The notes below the pieces were generated by a model. That model had not been told where the DNA came from and did not search any database. It saw nothing but the letters and a program-made list of their open reading frames with translations. A stretch of 64,000 bases of DNA from Chitinophagaceae bacterium IBVUCB1 (lineage in GTDB: Bacteria; Bacteroidota; Bacteroidia; Chitinophagales; Chitinophagaceae): NCBI GenBank assembly GCA_002127285.1, contig NFUW01000001.1, positions 1,252,057 through 1,316,056 on the forward strand, written 5' to 3'. The translations under genes were made by a program, and so were the position numbers. Of the stretch, positions 19,022 to 28,082 are shown piece after piece; within the stretch, counting starts at the first letter, position 1, and every line of letters begins with the position of its first letter.

Positions 19022-19675
19022 ATGACACGCTACATCATCGCAACGGCTATCGCAGCATTCAGCTATGTAAACTGCCAGGCACAAGACTACAACGAAACCT
19101 TAAAGAAAGCATTTGTAGCTTTTGACACTACAATGGATTACCAAAAGAAAGTAGAAGCAAGTAACAAGCTGAACCTTATTGCCAAAAAGTGGAATACCGA
19201 ATGGACATCGCACTTCTACAATGCTTATGCTAAAGCTCAACTATCGTACATGGAAAAAGAAGAGGCAAAAAAAGATGCTTATGTTGACGAAGCAGAAAAA
19301 GAACTGGGTGAGGCCGTAACCATCATAGGAAAAGATAATGATGAAACATTGGTGATGGCAGCTCTGGTAGCTAATGCACGTATGGCTGTAAAACCACAGG
19401 CGCGTTGGCAGAAGTACGGCAAACTGTTTGAAGACAACCTGCAAAAGGCAAAAGAAATAAACGCCGAAAACCCTCGTATATACTATCTGGCAGGCACAAG
19501 CAAATTCTTTACACCTAAGATGTTTGGTGGTGGTAAAAAACCTGCATTGGAATATTTTGAAAAAGCAGAGGGCTTTTTTGCTAAAGAAACAGATGCCGAC
19601 ATGAGCAAACCTTGGTGGGGTAAAATGCAGAACAGCTTTTTCCTGAAAGAATGTAAGAAAGAAGATAAGGAATAA
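19022..19675 (+). CDS. Secreted helical (TPR-like) protein paired with the TonB receptor
   Basis: The 217-residue product has a signal peptide (MTRYIIATAIAAFSYVNCQA) and helical pairs that resemble TPR units (WTSHFYNAYAKAQLSYM, NPRIYYLAGTSKFFTPKMFG), ending in a charged tail. It is 27 nt downstream of the receptor and ends at a strong terminator, so the two form an operon. I recognise the general type, secreted helical proteins beside TonB receptors in Bacteroidota, but not a named family. A periplasmic accessory role is inferred from position only. Confidence 0.8.
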   Translation: MTRYIIATAIAAFSYVNCQAQDYNETLKKAFVAFDTTMDYQKKVEASNKLNLIAKKWNTEWTSHFYNAYAKAQLSYMEKEEAKKDAYVDEAEKELGEAVTIIGKDNDETLVMAALVANARMAVKPQARWQKYGKLFEDNLQKAKEINAENPRIYYLAGTSKFFTPKMFGGGKKPALEYFEKAEGFFAKETDADMSKPWWGKMQNSFFLKECKKEDKE

Positions 19676-19710
19676 TATACGCCGGATTTTTCAACAGTTC
19701 GGTATTGACG

Positions 19711-19740
19711 AAAAACGGTTACAAAATGTAACCGTTTTTT
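19711..19740 (+). terminator. Rho-independent terminator
   Basis: CGGTTACA and TGTAACCG pair around AAA, with A5 before and T6 after the stem. Confidence 0.9.
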
Positions 19741-19790
19741 GTTGCCTGAAGAATATATTAAACGTATTTTTCAGATACAGAATAACAAAG

Positions 19791-22076
19791 ATGAAAATCA
19801 ATGTGAATAGAGTAGCGATTATCTTAATTGCCTTGTGCGCCTTCGCGTTAGGTATGAAGCAACTGCGTGAGCCGGATATTTGGTGGCAATTGCTGGCAGG
19901 CAGGTGGATGATTGATAATGGTGCTGTTACACACACCGATGTCTTTTCTTATACTATGCAAGGCGCAAAGTGGATAAATGTAAAATGGCTGTACGAGGTA
20001 TGCATCGCTTTCTTTGAAAAAGGATTGGGGCCAGAAGCAGTTATTTTATTACAATCATTGGTGAATGTAGCCATTGTCTATTTGCTATACCGCATCATCG
20101 TTTGTATTGCAAAGCAAACTGGCAAACAACCATCTGTATTTACCATTGCTATATCACTATTGGTTTTCCTTGCCATCTGCGAATATCGTATGGCAGGCCG
20201 CCCCGAAATGATAAGCCATTTATTGGCGGCTGCATATATCTACATCTTGTGGAGAAGACCGCAATTATCATGGAAAGCCATTATATGGCTGGTGACTTTG
20301 CAGTGTGTATGGGCTAATATGCACGAGGGTTATCCCGTAGGTATCGTTATCATAGGCACCATGTTTAGCGGTAGCATCTTGTCTTTTTTCATCACAAAAG
20401 AAAAAGCGGTATTGCAACAAGCGATGCGCATAGGTGCGGTGCTGGTACTGGCCGTATTAGCTATACTTTGCAACCCCAACGGCATTGTACTATGGCAGCA
20501 GCCTTTTGAAATATACAGACAGGTATGGGCTAACAAATACACTACCGAATTATATGCCTATACCGATGTGCAGTATTGGACGTTGCAGGCAAAATGGCAT
20601 ATAATCGTTTTGGTTTTGGTAACAATTTATTGGGTAATAGAAATACAGAAAGCAGTAAAACATAAAACCATCCATCAGCTTTTTACACCTGCACTTACTA
20701 CCCATCTGTTGCTGATACCTCTTACTGCTTACTTGTCTTTAACTGCCAACCGAAACATACCTTTTGCGCAAATACTCTTGATACCCTCTTTGCCATTTGC
20801 GATGATGGCATTGGCTAACATAAGCATGATACGTGCTAATAAATTATTTAAATCCATCTCTGCAAAAGCAGGAATCATTGCAATTGTTGTTGGTATCAGT
20901 TTTTATGTGTCTATTGTCGGCAATGCATTTTACAAATACACCAATAGCCCCAATAAATACGGCATGCAAACCAACATACTCAAAAACCCGACAGGTGCGG
21001 TTGATTTCATCCGTCAGCACAATATAAAAGGCAGGGCATTTTCAGATTACTTCGTGTCGTCTTATTTATTGTGGAGCATGTACCCCGATTTTAAATCGTA
21101 CATAGACCTGCGCGATTTGGATGTCTTTCCTGTAAAGTTTTTTGATGAATATTTCAGCCTGTATCAGCAGCCCGAAAAGTTTAAACAGTTAGATGCCAAA
21201 TATAATTTCAATTATGTGGTGTTGAACGCATCCCAATTAGCGGGCATTCAGTTCGATTTATATTGGAATCAAGGCTACAATCTTGTATATGTGGATCCAG
21301 TATCGGTCATATTCCTGAAACAAAACGAACAAAACAAACCCATCAACAGCAATACGGCTATTCAAAAACTATTTTCTTGGCCTGCCATACCCGATAACAG
21401 TGCTTGGGCATCTGGGCTCACACGTATCTTCAACCCGCTATACCACAATGATGAAGAAGATGAAGAAGCGCTGCAACATGTATATGCATCCAGATTTTAT
21501 AATCAGATACAAAACTATAAGCTCTCTTTACAAGTATTGAAAAACGCACCTACCGACAATGTAAAGTCTTTAGTAGCATTGGGTAATACCTACCTGCAAT
21601 ATGCCGGTGCAGTCAGTAACCCGACAGAAAAAAAATCAAAAGTAGATAGTGCTGAAATATACCTGACACAAGCATTGGAAACAGACAATGATGAAAAAAC
21701 AGTCTATAGCAATCTCGGCTCGTTATATGCATTGAAAGGCGATTATGAAAGTGCCGCATCATACATCAGCACCTATTTGCAAATGGATAAGACAGGTGAT
21801 TATATGTATTACCTCTATGGCTACTGCAACCGTGCTTTGTGGAAGAAAGGGGATGCTGATAAACTCGATGAGGTAATACCTGCCATGCAGGCATCGCTGC
21901 GGCTGAACCCGCAAAACGGCAAAGCGCATCTGTATATGGCAGAGGCATTTATGGCACAAAACGATAACGATGAGGCAAGAAAACAATTGAAACTCGCCAT
22001 ACAATCGGGCAACCCTTGGCTACCCGATGAGCAACAATTAGTAGATAAATTGAAACAACAATTTGGCGTTCAGTAA
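19791..22076 (+). CDS. Polytopic membrane protein with C-terminal TPR domain
   Basis: The 761-residue protein has about 11 membrane segments in its first 390 residues, then a soluble domain. The first loop reads LREPDIWWQLLAGRWMIDNG, a motif of GT-C-like membrane proteins where the Asp may be catalytic. A middle domain (about 395-520) contains GRAFSDYFVSSYLLW and LDVFPVKFFDEYF. The C-terminal 170 residues are TPR-like (VYSNLGSLYALKGDYESAA, AHLYMAEAFMAQNDNDEAR). The combination suggests a glycosyltransferase-like or envelope-assembly protein with a periplasmic scaffold, but function is unknown. Confidence 0.85.
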   Translation: MKINVNRVAIILIALCAFALGMKQLREPDIWWQLLAGRWMIDNGAVTHTDVFSYTMQGAKWINVKWLYEVCIAFFEKGLGPEAVILLQSLVNVAIVYLLYRIIVCIAKQTGKQPSVFTIAISLLVFLAICEYRMAGRPEMISHLLAAAYIYILWRRPQLSWKAIIWLVTLQCVWANMHEGYPVGIVIIGTMFSGSILSFFITKEKAVLQQAMRIGAVLVLAVLAILCNPNGIVLWQQPFEIYRQVWANKYTTELYAYTDVQYWTLQAKWHIIVLVLVTIYWVIEIQKAVKHKTIHQLFTPALTTHLLLIPLTAYLSLTANRNIPFAQILLIPSLPFAMMALANISMIRANKLFKSISAKAGIIAIVVGISFYVSIVGNAFYKYTNSPNKYGMQTNILKNPTGAVDFIRQHNIKGRAFSDYFVSSYLLWSMYPDFKSYIDLRDLDVFPVKFFDEYFSLYQQPEKFKQLDAKYNFNYVVLNASQLAGIQFDLYWNQGYNLVYVDPVSVIFLKQNEQNKPINSNTAIQKLFSWPAIPDNSAWASGLTRIFNPLYHNDEEDEEALQHVYASRFYNQIQNYKLSLQVLKNAPTDNVKSLVALGNTYLQYAGAVSNPTEKKSKVDSAEIYLTQALETDNDEKTVYSNLGSLYALKGDYESAASYISTYLQMDKTGDYMYYLYGYCNRALWKKGDADKLDEVIPAMQASLRLNPQNGKAHLYMAEAFMAQNDNDEARKQLKLAIQSGNPWLPDEQQLVDKLKQQFGVQ

Positions 22077-22081
22077 CTTTG
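22074..22081 (+). promoter_or_regulatory. -7 promoter box overlapping the end of the upstream gene
   Basis: TAACTTTG begins inside the stop codon of the membrane/TPR gene and lies 20 nt before the ATG at 22102, so the small downstream gene can be transcribed alone. Confidence 0.55.
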
Positions 22082-22101
22082 TATAATAAAATACAACCGA
22101 C

Positions 22102-22401
22102 ATGAAAAAGTTGATTCTTCTGTTCGTTTTATTTAGCATTGGCACGACTACCAATGCGCAAGACTTCAAAGCGATGCAGCGTTCGCAAGAAAAAACCATT
22201 AAAACTGCTTACAAGAAAAAGAAAGTAACTGAAGTAGAATATGAGAAGCTGATGCGGGAACAAGAGGTAATAAAACAAACGATAGAAAAATACGAAGCAG
22301 ATAAAAATTTAGACCCTCACGAAAAGAATGTGATTCAGGATAAGCTGGACAGAGCAGAACGCAGATTGAAGCGATACAAAACCAACTCTGAGAGATATTG
22401 A
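22102..22401 (+). CDS. Small secreted coiled-coil protein, 99 aa
   Basis: The signal peptide (MKKLILLFVLFSIGTTTNAQ) is followed by about 79 mature residues that are nearly all charged and helical (EVEYEKLMREQEVIKQTIEKY, KLDRAERRLKRY), suggesting a periplasmic coiled coil. I recognise no family. It has its own -7 box and terminator. A structural or chaperone-like role would be a guess. Confidence 0.75.
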   Translation: MKKLILLFVLFSIGTTTNAQDFKAMQRSQEKTIKTAYKKKKVTEVEYEKLMREQEVIKQTIEKYEADKNLDPHEKNVIQDKLDRAERRLKRYKTNSERY

Positions 22402-22404
22402 CAT

Positions 22405-22433
22405 AATAAGAGCCGCTTTCAGCGGCTCTTATT
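22405..22433. terminator. Bidirectional rho-independent terminator
   Basis: A perfect 13-bp stem (AATAAGAGCCGCT and its complement) around TTC separates two convergent genes. Confidence 0.88.
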
Positions 22434-22437
22434 ATTT

Positions 22438-24864
22438 TTAAAACTCTACTATAAATCCGATAGTCGGTATTATCACCGCTTCCGTTTCTCGTAGTATCAG
22501 CGGTACGGCATTGCTGCCATCATTGCGTACCGGCTGCCCGTCTGTAGTTTGGAAAGCAGTATTATCTGCGGTGCGCTGGAAGGTATAACGCGGGTATTCG
22601 GGCTGTACGCTGCCATATACATTCGTTACATCCAGAAACAAATCGAGGCTCCATTTCTTATAATTCCATTTCTTATCCAGCCTGATGTCCATTGAATGGA
22701 AAGAACCCAAACGCAATTGATTGAACTGGCTGAAATCGTTGATTCCCACGCCTGTAGATAAGTAATTGCGTTGCGATGCTGCCATGTCAAAAGGAGTATA
22801 AGGCGCACCACCCTGATAGCGAAACTTCACACCCAATTCGTAATTGCGCCTGAATTTGTATCCGCCAATGAAAGACAATAGATGTGTATTATCCCATGAA
22901 GCGGGTGTGTACAAGCCATTGGCATTGGTAAACTCGCTCTTGTAATAAGTGTAAGAAAGAATGGCAAAAATATTTTTGGTGAATTTTTGCTGAAACTGAA
23001 ACTCCAAGCCATAGCTGCGTCCTTTGCCTGTAGATGTTACAGGTTCATTACCCAACACGCTGAAATCGCCGCCTTTGTTGGCAAGGGATATACCATCTAC
23101 TGCCGATATGGGGTAGAAGTCGTACATCTTATAAAAGCCCTCTACCGTAAAGCGCATACCTGCTTTGGGTATAAATTCAAAACCTGCTACTGCGTGGTCG
23201 CTCTGTATATAACGGCTGTTTTGGTTTACAGATACACCCGCTGTCTGAAAGCCCAATACCGTATATGTAGGCATTTTATAATACCTGCCTAGCGATGCGT
23301 TGAATTTCAAATTCTCAATCACAAGCAACGATGCTGCTAATCTTGGCGATAAGGTGTTGCCGAGATTATTACCATCTGTTGTAAAGCTGTTGCCATCTGT
23401 ACGCAACCCGAACGACAGGTTCAGCCTGTCTTTGAACAAGCTACGTGCTACTTGTGCAAATGCACCGTAACGCCACAAGTTCAGCGATGTGTTGGCGTTG
23501 ATGATGAATGCGGGTTGCAGCAATTGTCCGTTTGCATCCTTTATCTCTGCACGTACTCTGCTAAATACTTCATTTTCAAACTGTCCGTATTGTGCTACCA
23601 CACCCCAGCTATAGCTCCAGTTGTTGTAGAATTTATTAAACTCAAAGCGCATTTTATTTTCCGCTTCCGTACTGCGTATGCGAAGTATGCGCTGGCTTTC
23701 AATGGGGTTTTGATTGTCTTCAAACCTGTCCAATTGGTTGTTCAACATGTTGCGGCTGAGTGTCAGGTTCCAATAGCCTTTTTTCATCAACCCTTTCAAT
23801 CCATAACCATTTGTATAGTTCCACTGCTTGATGGTTGGGTTGCTCCTGATGACGTAAATATTTTCCGGCGTTTGCTCTTTGGGTGTCAGAAAACTGAAAT
23901 CATCTATTGCACCGATGCCGAGTGTGTAGAATGAAAGGTTTTTATTGATTTTATAATCGAGCTTGTATTGAAAATCCCAGTACGATGGCTGGATGGGTAC
24001 TTGCAGTGCCTGAAACAGGAATTGCAAGTAAGAACGCCTTGCCGATGCAAGGAAAGACAGTTTATTATTGATAGGCCCGTCTGCCGTTACAGCTACTTCC
24101 GTTGCGCTCAGCCTCACGTTGCCTTGCACTTTATCAGGGTTGGCTTTACGTTGTTTCATCTGCAATACACCCGATAGCGGGTTGTCGTACTTAGACGGGA
24201 ATGCACTGGTATAGAGTGTTACATCTTCTATAAAAGAAATATTGACGATACCTGTAGGCCCGCCCGCACTACCTTGCGTAGCAAAGTGGTTGATAACAGG
24301 CACTTCAATACCATCTAAATAATACACGTTTTCGTTGGGTGCGCCACCGCGTATTATCAGGTCATTTCTGTAGCCACCAACCGAACCCGACGTTCCACCC
24401 ACACCGGGGAATGCCTGTATAACGCGCGATACGTCGAAGTTACCGCCGGGGTTACTTTTTATCTCTTGTGCCGATAATGATTGAATGGATAATGGCGTTT
24501 CCGCGCTTTTCTGAAAAGGGTTGGTACGCACCACTACTTCGTTCAGGCTGATGTTATTGGCTTCCATCTCTATGCCCAGCACCTGCGCGTTGCCCGACGT
24601 TACAACCACATTATATATCACTTGTGGCTTATAGTCCAAAGCCTGCACTTTCAGATTGTAGGTTTTAGGGGGTATGTTGTCCAGCCTGAAATTGCCATCT
24701 ACATCCGTTACAGTGCCCTTGGTAGTACCTTCAAGCGTTACACTAACGCTCGGTATGGGTTCCTGCGTCTTCTTGTCTTTGATTGTACCGTTAATGACAC
24801 CCGTAGGTTGGGCTATGGTTAAAAAACTAATATGTAACAGCGCAACGAGTAAAAATGACTTCAT
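22438..24864 (-). CDS. TonB-dependent outer-membrane receptor
   Basis: The 808-residue receptor has a signal peptide (to about residue 19), a carboxypeptidase-regulatory-like domain (about 22-105, INGTIKDKKTQEPIPSVSV), a plug (about 115-240, RVIQAFPGVGGTSGS, LIIRGGAPNENVYYLDGIEV) and a barrel ending in IIPTIGFIVEF. It resembles the FecA/CirA-like single receptors rather than SusC. No partner gene adjoins it on the same strand, so its substrate cannot be inferred. It has no clear relation to the first receptor beyond family. Confidence 0.93.
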   Translation of the reverse strand: MKSFLLVALLHISFLTIAQPTGVINGTIKDKKTQEPIPSVSVTLEGTTKGTVTDVDGNFRLDNIPPKTYNLKVQALDYKPQVIYNVVVTSGNAQVLGIEMEANNISLNEVVVRTNPFQKSAETPLSIQSLSAQEIKSNPGGNFDVSRVIQAFPGVGGTSGSVGGYRNDLIIRGGAPNENVYYLDGIEVPVINHFATQGSAGGPTGIVNISFIEDVTLYTSAFPSKYDNPLSGVLQMKQRKANPDKVQGNVRLSATEVAVTADGPINNKLSFLASARRSYLQFLFQALQVPIQPSYWDFQYKLDYKINKNLSFYTLGIGAIDDFSFLTPKEQTPENIYVIRSNPTIKQWNYTNGYGLKGLMKKGYWNLTLSRNMLNNQLDRFEDNQNPIESQRILRIRSTEAENKMRFEFNKFYNNWSYSWGVVAQYGQFENEVFSRVRAEIKDANGQLLQPAFIINANTSLNLWRYGAFAQVARSLFKDRLNLSFGLRTDGNSFTTDGNNLGNTLSPRLAASLLVIENLKFNASLGRYYKMPTYTVLGFQTAGVSVNQNSRYIQSDHAVAGFEFIPKAGMRFTVEGFYKMYDFYPISAVDGISLANKGGDFSVLGNEPVTSTGKGRSYGLEFQFQQKFTKNIFAILSYTYYKSEFTNANGLYTPASWDNTHLLSFIGGYKFRRNYELGVKFRYQGGAPYTPFDMAASQRNYLSTGVGINDFSQFNQLRLGSFHSMDIRLDKKWNYKKWSLDLFLDVTNVYGSVQPEYPRYTFQRTADNTAFQTTDGQPVRNDGSNAVPLILRETEAVIIPTIGFIVEF

Positions 24865-24956
24865 AATCTTAATGTGAAACTAATAAACATATTCAAGCCA
24901 AAAAGGTTGAACATCGGCACGATAAAAAACTGCTGATATTATTGCATTTTTACACC

Positions 24957-26348
24957 ATGAACTGGCAGAGCCTTTACAGCGCAAAGAGAACGGGCGACAG
25001 AGAAGATAAAAACGCCAACCCCGATAGTGTCCGCACCTCTTTTTTAAGAGATTATGACCGCATCATATTCTCGTCTGCTTTTCGCCGCCTGCAAAACAAA
25101 ACACAGGTGTTCCCCCTGCCCGGCCCCGTGTTTGTGCACAACAGGCTGACACATAGTCTTGAGGTAGCATCCGTTGGGCGTTCATTGGGCAAGGCGGTTG
25201 GCGATGCCATTGCAGCTAAATACAAAGATGAAACCGAAGACTTTACAGAATTTTATAAATACGAATTGCCAAGCGTAATAGCGGCAGCTTGTTTGGCACA
25301 TGATATAGGCAACCCACCATTCGGTCATTCGGGCGAGGATGCTATCCGAACTTTTTTCAGGGAGCTGGATGGTGATACCAAAAAAATAATTCACGATAGC
25401 CTTACTAATAATCAACGCAGGGATTTTGAATATTTTGAAGGTAATGCCAATGCGCTGCGCACACTCACCAATAATTTCAACGAGCAGGAAGCGGGCGGCT
25501 ACAGGCTTACTTATAGCACTTTAGCGTCTATCGTTAAATATCCGTCTTCTTCGTCAGAGGGTTTTGATAAAAGCACGGGGTTGATTGCCACTAAAAAATC
25601 GGGCTATTTTGATAGTGAAATATCTTTGTTCGATAAGATTGCACAAACTTTCGCTTTGCCTGAAACAGATGGCTACAACCATGTGTATGCCCGCCACCCG
25701 TTTGTGTACCTTACAGAGGCAGCAGATGATATTTGCTACCGTATTATAGACCTTGAAGACGCGCATCGTATGCACATCGTATCGTTGCAAAAAATAAAGG
25801 ATTTGTTTTATCCTTTCTTTGAAAAAGAAACGGGCTACGATGGTATAGAATATGTTAGCCGAAAGGTGGATAATCTGGTAGATGACAATCAGAAAGTACA
25901 GTTCATCCGTGCCAAATGGATAGGTTTAATGGTGGGTAAACTCGCTGCATTGTTTATGCAACACGAAGAGACATTGCTGAACGGCATCTTACAAAAAGAC
26001 CTGCTATCTTGCCTGCCCGATGAATATACCGCGCTGATAAAAGACATCAACACCTATTCTTACAATCATGTGTATAATTACAAATCGGTAGTAGAAATAG
26101 AAATAGCGGGCTACAACCTGATTGGCGGCTTGCTGCAAGAGTTTGTACATGCGGTGCTGCATCCATCGCATAGCAAATCGGGCAAGGTGATACAACTGGT
26201 ATCAAAGCAATTCCCCATAACGCAGCAAAGAGCAAACGTATATGCCGATGTACAATCGGTAGTAGATTTTATTGCCGGCATGACGGATTTATATGCCATA
26301 GACCTGTACCGGAAAATGACGGGCATCAGCATCCCCCAGTTGCGATAA
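24957..26348 (+). CDS. dgt: Deoxyguanosinetriphosphate triphosphohydrolase (HD domain)
   Basis: The enzyme cleaves dGTP (or other dNTPs in relatives) to deoxynucleoside and triphosphate. The 463-residue product shows SAFRRLQNKTQVF, the first HD-motif histidine in RLTHSLEVA, and the His-Asp pair in CLAHDIGNPPFGHSGE, the hallmark of Dgt. A later AADDICYRIIDLEDA fits the last metal ligand. The ATG at 24957 (MNWQSLYSAKR) is preferred to the TTG at 24942. It is followed by a terminator-like hairpin. Confidence 0.93.
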   Translation: MNWQSLYSAKRTGDREDKNANPDSVRTSFLRDYDRIIFSSAFRRLQNKTQVFPLPGPVFVHNRLTHSLEVASVGRSLGKAVGDAIAAKYKDETEDFTEFYKYELPSVIAAACLAHDIGNPPFGHSGEDAIRTFFRELDGDTKKIIHDSLTNNQRRDFEYFEGNANALRTLTNNFNEQEAGGYRLTYSTLASIVKYPSSSSEGFDKSTGLIATKKSGYFDSEISLFDKIAQTFALPETDGYNHVYARHPFVYLTEAADDICYRIIDLEDAHRMHIVSLQKIKDLFYPFFEKETGYDGIEYVSRKVDNLVDDNQKVQFIRAKWIGLMVGKLAALFMQHEETLLNGILQKDLLSCLPDEYTALIKDINTYSYNHVYNYKSVVEIEIAGYNLIGGLLQEFVHAVLHPSHSKSGKVIQLVSKQFPITQQRANVYADVQSVVDFIAGMTDLYAIDLYRKMTGISIPQLR

Positions 26349-26376
26349 ACATTTATTAATCTTCTGTGAAAAAACA

Positions 26377-26405
26377 AGCCTGTTCGTGCAGGCTATTCTT
26401 TTTCA
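26377..26405 (+). terminator. Probable terminator after dgt
   Basis: AGCCTG and CAGGCT pair around TTCGTG, followed by ATTCTTTTT. It ends just before the next promoter. Confidence 0.6.
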
Positions 26406-26407
26406 CC

Positions 26408-26415
26408 TACTTTTG
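26408..26415 (+). promoter_or_regulatory. -7 promoter box next to the SDR start (leaderless type)
   Basis: TACTTTTG ends only 4 nt before the ATG at 26420, so the transcript should start at or within the initiation codon. Confidence 0.55.
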
Positions 26416-26419
26416 GCGC

Positions 26420-27190
26420 ATGGCAAAAACAGTATTGATAACAGGCAGCACCAGTGGCATAGGCTTAGCCATAGCGAGAGCATATGCAGCACAAGGAAAC
26501 AATATCGTCTTTAACGGATTGGAAACCAATGGTGCGGAAATAGCGCAGCAGGTGGCAGATGAATACGGCATTCAGCATATTTTTTCGCCCGCCAATATGC
26601 TGCAACCCGATGCGATTAAAAGCATGGTAGCTGAGGCAGAAGCCAAATTTGGCGGCGTAGATATATTGATAAACAATGCAGGTATACAATTCGTATCGCC
26701 CATCGAAGATTTCCCTGCCGATAAGTGGAATGCCATCATTGGCATCAACCTGACGGCTGCTTTCCATACCACACAAGCTGTTTGGAAAGGTATGAAAGCG
26801 CGTGGCTGGGGGCGTATTATCAATATCGCATCGGCGCATGGCTTGGTGGCATCCGAGTTTAAGAGTGCTTATGTAGCATCTAAACACGGTATTATCGGTT
26901 TTACAAAAACCATCGCGCTGGAAGGTGCACCTTATGGCATCACTGCCAATTCCATTTGCCCCGGCTATGTGCATACACCCATCATAGATAAACAGATTGG
27001 CGACCAGATGAAAGCGCACAATATGAGTCGCGAAGATGTGATTGAAAAAATAATGCTTGATAAGCAGGCACTCAAGGAGTTTATACCCGTTGAGGCTATC
27101 GCGCAGGCTGCTATATATTTGTCATCAGACAGTGCGGCACAAATAACAGGCGTGGCACTACCTATAGAGGGTGGATGGAGCGCGCAATAA
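26420..27190 (+). CDS. SDR dehydrogenase, 3-hydroxybutyrate dehydrogenase-like
   Basis: The 256-residue classical short-chain dehydrogenase has TGSTSGIGLAIARAY (NAD-binding), NNAGIQFVSPIEDFP, and the catalytic Ser-Tyr-Lys (IASAHGLVASEFKSAYVASKHG). The text around INIASAHGLVAS, NSICPGYVHTP and the C-terminal PIEGGWSAQ matches D-3-hydroxybutyrate dehydrogenases, which interconvert 3-hydroxybutyrate and acetoacetate. The ATG at 26420 gives the normal start; the frame extends to 26366 through the preceding hairpin. An alpha/beta hydrolase follows 10 nt later, consistent with a short catabolic operon. Confidence 0.88.
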   Translation: MAKTVLITGSTSGIGLAIARAYAAQGNNIVFNGLETNGAEIAQQVADEYGIQHIFSPANMLQPDAIKSMVAEAEAKFGGVDILINNAGIQFVSPIEDFPADKWNAIIGINLTAAFHTTQAVWKGMKARGWGRIINIASAHGLVASEFKSAYVASKHGIIGFTKTIALEGAPYGITANSICPGYVHTPIIDKQIGDQMKAHNMSREDVIEKIMLDKQALKEFIPVEAIAQAAIYLSSDSAAQITGVALPIEGGWSAQ

Positions 27191-27200
27191 TTGATATAAC

Positions 27201-28052
27201 ATGAATCATTTTCCTGCTCACGACAGCACAACGATAGACAGCAATAATACCCACCTGCACTACATCACCTACAATAGTGGCAAAAAACCATTGTTGATGC
27301 TGCACGGGCTTACAGCCAATGCACACGCTTTTGACGGCTTGGTAGCGCGTGGACTGACGAACGACTTCAGTATCATCAGCCCCGACCAGCGTGGACGTGG
27401 CCTGAGTGGCTACCCCGCGTTTGCCTACAGCATACCAGACCATGCAGAGGACATCATCAATCTGCTGAACCATTTGGGTATTGATAAGATAAACATAGCA
27501 GGTCATTCATTTGGCGGGCTGATGAGTTTTTACCTTGCTGCCAATTTCCCTGAAAGGATAGAGAAAGTAGTGATACTGGATGCTGCGGCAGAGATGAATC
27601 CTAACTCGCTGGAGATGCTGCAACCTACACTCGGCAGGCTCGACAAACAGTTTGCTTCATGGGATGATTACTTGCACGAAATAAAATCGGCACCATACAA
27701 TACATTTTGGGAGCCAGCTATGGAGCGTTACTATCGTGCCGATGTAAAGCCTACCGAAGATGGCGGTGTAACACCCCGTCCAGTATTAGCAAACATCATA
27801 CAAGTAGCCATGAACGTAGGTTCTACGGAGTGGGATTGCCATGTGCGCGAAGTAAAACAACCTACCCTGCTCATCAACGGGCTGGATGAATACACGCTCG
27901 GCGAGCCTTTGCTGCCTGAATGTAAAGCTATAGAAACGGTAGAACTGATGTCCAGTGCAGAATACAAAGCCGTGGATGGCAATCATCACACCATGCTATA
28001 TGGCGATGGTGCAAAACAAATCGTTACAGCTATCAGAGATTTTTTGCAATAA
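27201..28052 (+). CDS. Alpha/beta hydrolase
   Basis: The 283-residue protein has the alpha/beta-hydrolase fold: LLMLHGLTANAHAFD (oxyanion hole), SPDQRGRGLSGYP, the nucleophile elbow GHSFGG (Ser at about 101), a downstream acid in LINGLDEYTLG and a catalytic His near VDGNHHTMLYG. Possible substrates include esters, lactones and C-C bonds. It lies 10 nt behind the SDR gene, suggesting a common pathway, but no substrate can be named. Confidence 0.88.
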   Translation: MNHFPAHDSTTIDSNNTHLHYITYNSGKKPLLMLHGLTANAHAFDGLVARGLTNDFSIISPDQRGRGLSGYPAFAYSIPDHAEDIINLLNHLGIDKINIAGHSFGGLMSFYLAANFPERIEKVVILDAAAEMNPNSLEMLQPTLGRLDKQFASWDDYLHEIKSAPYNTFWEPAMERYYRADVKPTEDGGVTPRPVLANIIQVAMNVGSTEWDCHVREVKQPTLLINGLDEYTLGEPLLPECKAIETVELMSSAEYKAVDGNHHTMLYGDGAKQIVTAIRDFLQ

Positions 28053-28066
28053 AGCCACTTCGCCCG

Positions 28067-28074
28067 TAGCTTTG
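28067..28074 (+). promoter_or_regulatory. -7 promoter box close to queA start
   Basis: TAGCTTTG ends 8 nt before the ATG at 28083, indicating a very short or absent leader. Confidence 0.55.
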
Positions 28075-28082
28075 CCGCAATT

